Notes under the pieces: model-generated
Database searches by the model: none
Seen by the model: the letters and a program-made list of their open reading frames with translations, nothing else
Told to the model about the DNA's origin: nothing
Made by a program: the position numbers and the translations under genes
Shown here: one piece after another, positions 15,682 to 21,573 of the stretch
How positions within the stretch are numbered: the stretch's first letter is position 1
Layout: every line of letters begins with the position of its first letter
Source: SKVJ01 sp964578745
Lineage (GTDB): Bacteria > Chloroflexota > Dehalococcoidia > GIF9 > AB-539-J10
DNA: 21,573 nucleotides
Reading direction: 5' to 3'
NCBI GenBank assembly: GCA_964578745.1
Contig: CAZODZ010000022.1
Coordinates: 1 to 21,573, forward strand

Positions 15682-16837
15682 AACGGTCCTTCAGACGCCG
15701 GATGACTTCATCGACGTCGTCGCCGCGTTCGCGTATCCTCTCCGCTGCCTCAGCGATCCGTTGGTGGCGTGAGGAGTCGGAGAGGTCTTCGAGTCTCTCG
15801 TAGTATCCCATCCGCCGCCCGAGCTGGAAGTTCAGCCTTTCTTCATCCGGCAACTGCAGGTAGCGGTCAATCACAGCGATGCATTCCTCCTTGTCCTCCG
15901 GGAGCTGCCCTTCCACCTCCATCAGGAGGTTGAGAATGTGGTCGCTCTTCAGCTGACTGGTAACCTCAAGAAGCTCAAGCATGCCGCGTATCTCACGAAC
16001 GACATCATCCTCACTCTGCAATTCGAAGTCTCTGGTCTGGATGTGTTCCCAGAGGGGCATGGTCGGGCTGACATGCAGACTGCGAAGGCGTATGAACTCA
16101 GGGTTGGTCTCGTTCAGGACCCTGCTTGTCTCCCGGACGTGCCCCTCGGCCATGGCTTTCCCGCCTAGGCCTGGCATCACGTATTCGCACAGTGAAAAAC
16201 CTGCCTCGTTCAGCTTCTGCCCGGCAATGATCTGCTGGGCTGAAGTCGTTCCCTTCTGCATGTACTCGAGCAGCGGATCGTAGCCGGTCTCAAGCCCGGT
16301 GTGTATCCGGACGAGGCCCGCTTGCCGGATCTCCTTCAGTTCTTCAAGACTCTTGTGCGCTGCTGTGTGTGCCCGGCTGTATGACGTAACGCGCTTGATA
16401 GTGGGGAACGCCTCGTAGAGATGCCGCAGGACTCTGATGAGGTCGGGAGTGCGCATGATCAGCGTATTTGAGTCCTGCAGGAAGACTGACTCGCCGCCGG
16501 CGTACAGGAACAGTGCGACGCTACGTAGACACGGGTCACCGACTGGCTGACTCAGCAGCGCCGCGGCGGCCATCTGCACATTGCCGCCGTAACCATATCT
16601 GTCCGCGGCCTCCATGATGTAGTCCTTCATCTCCCTGGCCACATCTATTTCACGCAGTATCTCCTCTACCGGCCGAAGGGAGAACTTCGAGCCCTTGTAG
16701 CAGTGGCAGAAGAGGCACTTGTTCCACGGGCAGTTGCGCGTGGCCCGTACGAGGAGCGAATAAGCCTCGCTGGGTGGCCGTATCGGTCCAAGTTCAAAGC
16801 CTTCGCTGAGTTGGGGACGGTTCCGTTCAGACTGCAT
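15674..16837 (-). CDS. Radical SAM protein of unknown substrate
   Basis: This 387-residue protein has the cluster motif RNCPWNKCLFCHCYKGSKFS near residues 34-53: Cys 36, 41 and 44 in a CX4CX2C spacing plus an extra C46. KFSLRPVEEI follows, then a TIM-barrel-like core with FLYAGGESVFLQDSNT and IHTGLETGYDPLLEYMQKG (the usual radical SAM strand that recognises SAM), and an acidic helical C-terminus. It belongs to a broad group of anaerobe and archaeal radical SAM proteins without assigned reaction. Starts at TTG 16873 or ATG 16867 are possible, but a TACAAT box 7 nt before the ATG at 16837 suggests that start on a leaderless mRNA. It is convergent with elp3, whose stop it overlaps, and divergent from the HAD gene. 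Confidence 0.85.
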   Translation of the reverse strand: MQSERNRPQLSEGFELGPIRPPSEAYSLLVRATRNCPWNKCLFCHCYKGSKFSLRPVEEILREIDVAREMKDYIMEAADRYGYGGNVQMAAAALLSQPVGDPCLRSVALFLYAGGESVFLQDSNTLIMRTPDLIRVLRHLYEAFPTIKRVTSYSRAHTAAHKSLEELKEIRQAGLVRIHTGLETGYDPLLEYMQKGTTSAQQIIAGQKLNEAGFSLCEYVMPGLGGKAMAEGHVRETSRVLNETNPEFIRLRSLHVSPTMPLWEHIQTRDFELQSEDDVVREIRGMLELLEVTSQLKSDHILNLLMEVEGQLPEDKEECIAVIDRYLQLPDEERLNFQLGRRMGYYERLEDLSDSSRHQRIAEAAERIRERGDDVDEVIRRLKDRFI

Positions 16838-16844
16838 TCGTGGA

Positions 16845-16873
16845 ATTGTATCGACGTCGCGGGTCATGGGCAA
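16845..16873 (-). promoter_or_regulatory. Candidate leaderless promoter of the radical SAM gene
   Basis: On the minus strand TTGCCC (16873-16868), a 17-nt spacer and TACAAT (16850-16845) are followed after 7 nt by the ATG at 16837, so transcription would begin at or one base from the start codon. No Shine-Dalgarno sequence is present. Confidence 0.5.
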
Positions 16874-16874
16874 A

Positions 16875-16904
16875 TTGGAAGCCGGGACAGGCGTATGGTA
16901 CGCT
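16875..16904 (+). promoter_or_regulatory. Weak candidate promoter of the HAD gene
   Basis: TTGGAA (16875-16880), an 18-nt spacer and TACGCT (16899-16904) stand 12 nt before the ATG at 16917. The -35 lies next to that of the divergent radical SAM promoter, so the two genes may share control. Confidence 0.3.
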
Positions 16905-16916
16905 CACTTCAATACG

Positions 16917-17552
16917 ATGAACGAACAGCGCTTGAGACCCCGGGTGGTCTCGTTTGATGTCGAGGGCACGCTGGTCACGCATCACTTCACTCGTTATGTG
17001 TGGCAGACCGCCTTGCCACGCCTCTACGCGGAAGAATACGGGCTGACGGAGGAGGAAGCACAGGAGACTGTTCTTTCGGAGTACCTCAGTGTAGGGATTG
17101 AGCGCCCCGAATGGTTCGATATCGACTACTGGATGAAAAGGTTTAAACTTGGTGGGGCTGAGGCTCTCATAGAATCACATCGCTCGCTCATTGAGTATTA
17201 TCCTGAAACAGTCCGGGTGCTCGATGCACTTGCAGGCCGCTACATGCTCGTTGCTGCCTCGTCGACTCCTCTCAGATTCTTGCACTACATCCTTGGTGAC
17301 CTCGAACACTACTTCTGGCGCGTGTTTTCTGCTACCACCACGTTTGGCAAGGCGAAGGACCGTGAATTCTTTCAATGGATGTGCTCGGAGATGGGTGTAC
17401 TGCCGGCGGAAGTGGTTCATGTCGGTGACAACTGGCAGAGCGATTATGTCAGTGCTACAGAGGCGGGCATGGTTGCGCTGTACCTCAATCGCTCGCGAAA
17501 TGACGATGGCTTCCTTGGCGACCTCGATGGGATGCTTGAACGGCTTGCCTGA
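16917..17552 (+). CDS. HAD-superfamily hydrolase, phosphatase-like
   Basis: This 211-residue protein has the four HAD motifs: I, VSFDVEGTL (nucleophile Asp, about residue 12); II, VAASST (about 120); III, the Lys in FGKAKD (about 147); and IV, HVGDNWQSD (about 170-178). The helical cap insert lies between motifs I and II, as in subclass I enzymes that dephosphorylate small metabolites. The second motif I acid, usually Asp (DxD), is Glu here (DVE), which may alter leaving-group protonation. A frame-compatible ATG at 16866 would add 17 residues that show no HAD-like feature, so the ATG at 16917 is preferred although it has no ribosome site. It lies upstream of the T-box/trpB unit but has no evident link to tryptophan synthesis. 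Substrate unknown. Confidence 0.85.
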   Translation: MNEQRLRPRVVSFDVEGTLVTHHFTRYVWQTALPRLYAEEYGLTEEEAQETVLSEYLSVGIERPEWFDIDYWMKRFKLGGAEALIESHRSLIEYYPETVRVLDALAGRYMLVAASSTPLRFLHYILGDLEHYFWRVFSATTTFGKAKDREFFQWMCSEMGVLPAEVVHVGDNWQSDYVSATEAGMVALYLNRSRNDDGFLGDLDGMLERLA

Positions 17553-17619
17553 GGGTCGCGTTGCTATAGCGTTGTCCGGTCGTGGCCCGATGTCGTGCTG
17601 AGTTGGTGTGCACGTAAGC

Positions 17620-17648
17620 TTGACAACGTGGAGGCGACATACTACTAT
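17620..17648 (+). promoter_or_regulatory. Promoter of the T-box/trpB transcript
   Basis: TTGACA (17620-17625), a 17-nt spacer and TACTAT (17643-17648) are close to consensus. Transcription would start near 17655, giving a leader of about 390 nt before trpB that contains the whole T-box. Confidence 0.75.
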
Positions 17649-17654
17649 CGGTTG

Positions 17655-17936
17655 CAACTGAATACGGTACAGGCGTGGAACGGGAGTAGTACAGCTCGAA
17701 GCGGGGTTCAGAGAGTCGGGTAAGGTGTGAGCCGATACCTGCGCGGGGTTGGAATGGACCCGGGAGCCCCGGACCGAAACGTCGAGTGGCGGAGTAGGCT
17801 CCGGCGCAAGGGCAGCGTTATAAGGCCCAGGGTATAGCCGTAAGGCAGTACCCGGAGAGATGGTCGTAAGACCAAAGAGGGTGGCACCGCGAAGCATGAG
17901 CCTCTCGCCCCTCGGCGAGAGGCTCTTTCTGTTTCT
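17655..17936 (+). promoter_or_regulatory. T-box riboswitch, tryptophan specifier (UGG)
   Basis: The leader senses uncharged tRNA and controls trpB by transcription attenuation. Stem I shows the conserved AGAGAG (17710-17715) and GGTGTGAGCC distal elements, and the specifier loop GAA-UGG-ACC with the Trp codon at 17755-17757. A hairpin with GTAA tetraloop (17830-17853) and a second (17862-17873) follow. The T-box AGGGTGGCACCGCG is at 17878-17891; its UGGC bulge (17882-17885) pairs with a GCCA tRNA end, fitting the G discriminator of bacterial tRNA-Trp. AGAGG (17876-17880) can pair with CCTCT (17901-17905) as antiterminator, excluding the terminator. Specifier, discriminator and downstream gene all agree on Trp. 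Uncharged tRNA-Trp should therefore turn trpB on. The leader fills most of the 490 nt between the HAD and trpB genes. Confidence 0.95.
17898..17936 (+). terminator. T-box intrinsic terminator
   Basis: GAGCCTCTCGCC (17898-17909), loop CCTC and GGCGAGAGGCTC (17914-17925) form a perfect 12-bp stem followed by TTTCTGTTTCT. Its 5' arm contains the CCTCT that the antiterminator uses. Confidence 0.93.
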
Positions 17937-17947
17937 GAGGAGGCAAC

Positions 17948-17992
17948 ATGGTGATCTTGTCGCGGCGGTGGCGCCGGCCGGCGCCAGAGTAA
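17948..17992 (+). CDS. Possible 14-residue leader ORF with strong ribosome site
   Basis: GAGGAGG is followed after a few bases by ATG GTG ATC and a frame reading MVILSRRWRRPAPE, ending in TAA at 17990-17992. The peptide has one Trp and is Arg/Pro-rich. The ribosome site is as good as that of trpB, yet no gene of normal size follows in this frame. It may be a translated leader peptide or a chance frame. Confidence 0.25.
   Translation: MVILSRRWRRPAPE
17969..17986. repeat. 18-nt perfect GC palindrome upstream of trpB
   Basis: TGGCGCCGGCCGGCGCCA is exactly self-complementary. It lies between the T-box terminator and the trpB ribosome site. It could bind a dimeric regulator as DNA, or fold in RNA only as a hairpin with a minimal loop. 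Confidence 0.6.
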
Positions 17993-18044
17993 TGTGGTCA
18001 AGTAGTGCATACGGCGCGATTCATAATCGTGAAGGAGGAGAGAA

Positions 18045-19412
18045 ATGTCTGACAACACAGTCAAGTACACATTGCATGAGCGGGACTTGCCTCGCTATTG
18101 GTATAACGTTCAGGCTGACCTCCCTGAGCCGCTTCCTCCGGCACTTCACCCTGTGACGATGAAGCCGCTTACCCCTGCTGACCTGGCCCCTCTGTTTCCC
18201 ATGGAACTCATCAAGCAGGAGGTGAGCACCGAGCGGTGGATAGAAATTCCAGACGAAGTGCGTGACATTTACCGGCTGTGGAGGCCGACCTCATTGTTCC
18301 GGGCTCGTCGCCTGGAGAAGTTCCTGGATACACCGGCGAAGATCTTCTATAAATACGAGGGGGTAAGCCCTCCCGGTAGCCACAAACCGAATACTGCTGT
18401 CGCCCAGGCCTACTACAACAAGAAAGAGGGTGTTCGTCGTATAGCCACGGAGACCGGTGCTGGCCAGTGGGGTAGCGCGTTGGCGTTCGCTGGCGCGTGC
18501 TTCGGTGTCGAGATCAAGGTCTACATGGTGGGCGTCAGCTACTATCAGAAGCCTTACAGACGCATCATGATGGAAGCGTGGGGTGCCAACTGTGTTCCCA
18601 GCCCCAGTCCCGATACCAATATCGGGCGACAGATGCTGGCCGCCGATCCGGACTGTCCCGGCAGTCTTGGACTGGCCATCAGTGAGGCGGTCGAGGACAC
18701 GATGTCCCGCGACGACACGCACTATTCCCTCGGCAGCGTGTTGAACCACGTGTTGCTGCATCAGACTATCAATGGTCTCGAGGCCAAGAAGCTGATGGAG
18801 CAGGCTGGCGAATATCCGGATATTGTTATTGGCTGTGTCGGTGGGGGCTCGAACGCGGCTGGGCTGTTCCTGCCGTTTGTGAAAGACAAGCTTGACGGGA
18901 CTCGTCCCAACCTCCGCATCATCAACGTTGAACCGCATAGTTGCCCGACGCTCACGAAGGGCCCGCATGTCTACGATTATGGGGACAGCGCGAAGATGGC
19001 TCCGATACTCAAGATGTACTCGCTTGGTCACGGTTTCATGCCACCTCCGATCCATGCCGGTGGCCTTCGCTACCATGGTATGGCTCCCATAATCTGCCAC
19101 CTGCAGAAGCTGGGCTACACCGAGGCCAGGGCGGTACATCAGCTTGAGACATTTGAAGCCGGGATCACCTTTGCACGCACGGAGGGTATTCTCAGCGCTC
19201 CGGAGACAATGCATGCCATCCGTGCTGTCATCGACGAGGCCCTCAAGTGCAGGGAGTCCGGAGAAGCCAAGACAATTCTCTTCAACCATAGTGGCCATGG
19301 GCACGTCGACATGGCCGCCTACGATGCGTACCTCTCGGGCAAGCTTCAGGACTACGAGTACCCGCGAGAGAAAATCGAGGAGAGTCTTGCAGACCTTCCC
19401 AAGGTGGGTTGA
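18045..19412 (+). CDS. trpB: Tryptophan synthase beta chain, TrpB2 type
   Basis: This 455-residue PLP enzyme condenses indole with serine to give tryptophan. It has the TrpB2 (rather than TrpB1) form, with a long N-terminal part including YWYNVQADLPEPLPP and the PTSLFRARRLEKFL segment. The PLP lysine is K114 in PPGSHKPN, then TETGAGQWGSALA (135-147) and the phosphate-binding GGGSN (266-270). The end HSGHGHVDMAAYDAYLSG is typical of the family. TrpB2 is often found alone, without trpA, as here, and may act as an indole-salvage enzyme. The start is well placed, with GGAGGAG before the ATG. A Trp-specific T-box upstream confirms the amino-acid pathway. A weak terminator follows. Confidence 0.96.
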   Translation: MSDNTVKYTLHERDLPRYWYNVQADLPEPLPPALHPVTMKPLTPADLAPLFPMELIKQEVSTERWIEIPDEVRDIYRLWRPTSLFRARRLEKFLDTPAKIFYKYEGVSPPGSHKPNTAVAQAYYNKKEGVRRIATETGAGQWGSALAFAGACFGVEIKVYMVGVSYYQKPYRRIMMEAWGANCVPSPSPDTNIGRQMLAADPDCPGSLGLAISEAVEDTMSRDDTHYSLGSVLNHVLLHQTINGLEAKKLMEQAGEYPDIVIGCVGGGSNAAGLFLPFVKDKLDGTRPNLRIINVEPHSCPTLTKGPHVYDYGDSAKMAPILKMYSLGHGFMPPPIHAGGLRYHGMAPIICHLQKLGYTEARAVHQLETFEAGITFARTEGILSAPETMHAIRAVIDEALKCRESGEAKTILFNHSGHGHVDMAAYDAYLSGKLQDYEYPREKIEESLADLPKVG

Positions 19413-19429
19413 ACTCGTCGTTTGAACGT

Positions 19430-19463
19430 GGTGGGGGCTGGGAGGCGGCCCCCACCGACTTTC
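19430..19463 (+). terminator. Hairpin terminator after trpB
   Basis: GGTGGGGGC (19430-19438) and GCCCCCACC (19448-19456) form a perfect 9-bp stem with a 9-nt loop, followed only by GACTTTCCC, so the T-tract is poor. Confidence 0.6.
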
Positions 19464-19483
19464 CCCCGGTGCAGTGTTGGACG

Positions 19484-19513
19484 TTGCGGTCGCACTGGTG
19501 GAATGTGTAGAAT
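19484..19513 (+). promoter_or_regulatory. Candidate promoter of acpP-fabF
   Basis: TTGCGG (19484-19489), an 18-nt spacer and TAGAAT (19508-19513) predict a start near 19520 and a leader of about 74 nt. The -10 is good and the -35 only half matches. Confidence 0.45.
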
Positions 19514-19593
19514 TCGCAGCTAGGAATCGGCCGTGTCTGTCGTCCCGTTTCCATAGCGGGTCTGCGGTCGCCACCACGAGAGAGGTAAGAAGC

Positions 19594-19836
19594 ATGAACA
19601 AAGACGACGTTTTCGCCCGTCTCAAGGAACTGATTGTTGAGCTGCTCGAGATTGATGAGGACGAAGTAACCATGGATGCGTCATTCATGGACGACTTCGG
19701 GGCTGATAGCCTGGACATAATCGAGTTGCTGACGGCGGTTGAGGAAGCCTTTAAGGTGGAGATACCGGATGAGGATGCGGGTAAGCTGCAGACCGTCAGG
19801 GATGCGGTCGATTACGTCGTGGCCAAATTGGGATGA
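19594..19836 (+). CDS. acpP: Acyl carrier protein
   Basis: This 80-residue acidic helical protein carries growing acyl chains in type II fatty-acid synthesis. The phosphopantetheine attachment serine is S39 in the canonical FGADSLDIIELL motif, and the fourth-helix end is VRDAVDYVVAKLG. Length is that of AcpP. The frame is open upstream to 19474, but the ATG at 19594 has AGAGAGG in front and gives the conserved start. The stop overlaps the fabF start as ATGA, so the two are translationally coupled. Confidence 0.97.
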   Translation: MNKDDVFARLKELIVELLEIDEDEVTMDASFMDDFGADSLDIIELLTAVEEAFKVEIPDEDAGKLQTVRDAVDYVVAKLG

Positions 19837-21074
19837 GCATGCCGCGCAGGGTAGTCGTCACAGGAATCGGTGCCGTAACCCCACTCGGTACCGGCGCTGA
19901 GAAGGCGTGGCAGAGGCTTCTCAACGGGGAATCCGGGGTAGGACCCATCACGAAATTTGATACGTCGGCGTTCAGCGTGCGCATTGCGGCGGAGCTGAAA
20001 GACTTCGACGCACAGGACTTCATGGAGAAGAAACGGGTGAGGCGCACTGACCCGTTTATCCATTATGCCCTCGCAGCGACTTCGATGGCCATTGAGGACT
20101 CCAGGCTCTCTATCAATGAGCACAATGCTCCGCGCGTTGGCGTGGTAATCGGCACCTGCATCGGAGGGATGCTCACCTATGAAAAGAATGTGGTGACACT
20201 CCGTGAAGAAGGGCCCGACAGAATATCGCCCTTCTTCGTGACCGGTTTCATCCCGAACATGGCGCTTGCTGAGATTGCCATCGCCTACGGTATGAAAGGC
20301 CCCAGCCAGTGTGTCGTAACTGCGTGTGCAACGGGCGGCAACGCAATCGGCGATGCGCTGCGGCACATCCAGCGAGGCGATGCGGATGCGATGATAGCTG
20401 GGGGCAGTGATGCCTATATCCTCCCTGTTGGCATTGCAGGGCTTGGTCGGATGGGTGCTCTCTCGACCCGTAACGACGAGCCGGAGCGAGCCTCAAGGCC
20501 ATTCGATAAGGACCGGGATGGCTTTGTCATAGGTGAGGGGGCTGGCGTCCTTGTGCTCGAGGATCTGGAGACTGCGCTTGGACGTGGCGCACCCATCTAT
20601 GGCGAAGTACTGGGATACGCAACAAACGTAGACGGGTTCCACATTACCGAACCGGATACCGAGAACCAGGCCCGGTGCATCAGCATCGCCCTCTCAGATG
20701 CAGGCATCCGCCCGGAGCAGGTTGACTACGTGAATGCGCATGGCACATCGACCCCGAGCAATGACCGCTCTGAGACGGCGGCTCTGAAGCTCGCTTTCGG
20801 TGAACATGCGTATAAGCTGGCGATAAGCTCCAACAAGTCCATGATAGGCCATCTGCTCGCCGGTGCCGGTGCGGTGGAAGCCATATTCACGCTCCTGTCT
20901 ATTCGCGACAGCATCGTACCACCGACGATTAACCTCGAGACGCCCGATCCGGAGTGTGACCTTGATTACGTACCCAATACGGCACGGCCCATGGACGTAA
21001 ACATCGCCATCTCGGAATCGTTCGGTTTTGGCGGCTCGAATGCGGTTGTAGTGCTGGGCAAGTACACGGGCTAG
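19833..21074 (+). CDS. fabF: 3-oxoacyl-ACP synthase II (FabF)
   Basis: This 413-residue condensing enzyme elongates acyl-ACP with malonyl-ACP. The N-terminus RRVVVTGIGAVTPLG is typical. The catalytic triad is C165 (VVTACATGG), H303 (NAHGTSTPSND) and H340 (SMIGHLLAGAGA), with K335 in SSNKSM, and the glycine-rich end is FGFGGSNAVVVL. The Cys-His-His set marks FabF/FabB rather than FabH; length and the adjacent acpP favour FabF. It starts at ATG 19833 within the acpP stop. No residue expected of an active enzyme is missing. Confidence 0.97.
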   Translation: MSMPRRVVVTGIGAVTPLGTGAEKAWQRLLNGESGVGPITKFDTSAFSVRIAAELKDFDAQDFMEKKRVRRTDPFIHYALAATSMAIEDSRLSINEHNAPRVGVVIGTCIGGMLTYEKNVVTLREEGPDRISPFFVTGFIPNMALAEIAIAYGMKGPSQCVVTACATGGNAIGDALRHIQRGDADAMIAGGSDAYILPVGIAGLGRMGALSTRNDEPERASRPFDKDRDGFVIGEGAGVLVLEDLETALGRGAPIYGEVLGYATNVDGFHITEPDTENQARCISIALSDAGIRPEQVDYVNAHGTSTPSNDRSETAALKLAFGEHAYKLAISSNKSMIGHLLAGAGAVEAIFTLLSIRDSIVPPTINLETPDPECDLDYVPNTARPMDVNIAISESFGFGGSNAVVVLGKYTG

Positions 21075-21092
21075 GCAATGACTTCACAGCGC

Positions 21093-21573
21093 TCAGCACG
21101 TGTGCCCGGCAAGTCTCTCTAGCCACGTGCCGGCGATGTCGTCCAGGTGTGACGTGGGCGTCTCCAGGAAGCTGGTTGCGACAGAGCGGACGCGTCTCCT
21201 GTCTTCCTCGCGCATGATGTACTCGGTGCGCGACTTCCCATCTATGCGGGCATGAAAGAGACCCGACAGCAGGTGTGCTGCCCGGCACTCAACTTGTTGC
21301 GGCGATTCCCAGTCGACACTGGCGAAGTGAGTATGAGCGAGTCCCCTGTAGCAGTCGGCAAAACCACCACACGATTGCGTCCTCCAGAGGCATTTCAGCA
21401 GCAGGTTGGTTGAGGCAGAACGCGATGTCGAACGCGGAGTCTCCGTAGAACGCACACTCAGGGTTGAGGAACACTGGCCCGTGTGGGCCGTTCAGGATAT
21501 TCTTCGGACTGACGTCACTGTGTACCAGTGCATGCTTCGTGGTCATGACGATCTGTATCAACCGGAACAGTTA
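21093..21573 (-). pseudogene. Decayed aminoglycoside-phosphotransferase-like kinase (C-lobe)
   Basis: Read from the right edge, the first frame gives KHALVHSDVSPKNILNGPHG then a metal-loop region ending FDIAFCLN. It then leaves frame, and the expected continuation LLLKCLW...LFHARIDGKSRTEYI is found in another frame down to a stop at 21093-21095. One extra base near 21405-21411 (CTCAACCAACCTGCTG) explains this. The first frame also has an in-frame TAA at 21573-21571, before any N-lobe, and the metal-binding Asp expected in FLDxE is Asn (FLNPE). The HxDxxxxN catalytic loop survives. Family: APH/choline-kinase-like phosphotransferases. These lesions make an inactive relic more likely than a sequencing slip, though the frameshift alone could be an error. 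Confidence 0.72.

Noticed and set aside
17860..18156. 98-codon plus-strand frame across the T-box and trpB start
   Set aside because: It runs through the T-box, terminator and trpB ribosome site; these RNA elements explain the sequence better.
18291..19718. Open frame of 475 codons on the minus strand
   Set aside because: It lies antisense to trpB2, whose PLP and phosphate motifs are certain. The antisense translation has no recognisable domain and is a by-product of codon bias.
1..21573. CRISPR arrays, insertion sequences, tRNA or rRNA genes
   Set aside because: No regularly spaced repeats, transposase-like frames, terminal inverted repeats or tRNA/rRNA cores were seen on either strand by eye.

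Overview
The window carries about seventeen protein genes on both strands, with base composition near 55-58% G+C by eye. Gene content points to a Chloroflexota bacterium, most likely of the Dehalococcoidia. The clues are a short bacterial Elp3 of the kind known from Dehalococcoides, archaeal-looking small regulators, a TrpB2-type tryptophan synthase beta chain behind a tryptophan T-box, and type IV pilus-like assembly genes. The lineage call is inference; no rRNA or tRNA gene is present to settle it.

Left part (1-4410, minus strand): an operon in the order assembly ATPase (GspE/PilB), inner-membrane platform protein (GspF/PilC), GspI/PilV-like minor pilin, GspJ/PilW-like minor pilin (cut by the left edge). 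Spacings are 2 and 11 nt, then a 17-nt overlap. The ATPase has two extra N-terminal copies of a domain that looks like a catalytically degenerate Mrr/PD-(D/E)XK fold. Divergently transcribed from it is a 1043-residue exported, membrane-anchored protein with sialidase-type Asp-boxes and two fibronectin-III-like modules (4518-7649).

Middle (7680-13599, plus strand): two small DNA-binding proteins (an archaeal-type winged helix and a ribbon-helix-helix protein) are bracketed by two copies of a GAACTCTGTTCTA motif and closed by a strong terminator. They are followed by a GH3-family acyl-adenylating enzyme and a large membrane c-di-GMP enzyme with two GAF domains, GGDEF and HD-GYP.

Right-middle (13616-17552): a Trm9-like methyltransferase and an Elp3 tRNA-modification enzyme lie divergently with 29 nt between their start codons. 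Next come a radical SAM protein tail-to-tail with elp3 and a divergent HAD-like phosphatase. Elp3 plus Trm9-like suggests an archaeal/eukaryotic-style wobble-uridine pathway (cm5U to mcm5U) in a bacterium. I regard this as the most interesting system here.

Right part (17553-21573): a complete T-box riboswitch with a UGG (Trp) specifier and an intrinsic terminator precedes a stand-alone trpB2. After it come acpP and fabF, overlapping by 4 nt (fatty-acid synthesis). The window ends in a decayed aminoglycoside-phosphotransferase-like kinase gene on the minus strand.

A recurring feature is promoters placed so close to start codons that the mRNAs would be leaderless or nearly so, in the genes lacking a Shine-Dalgarno sequence. 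Other genes have clear GGAGG-type sites.
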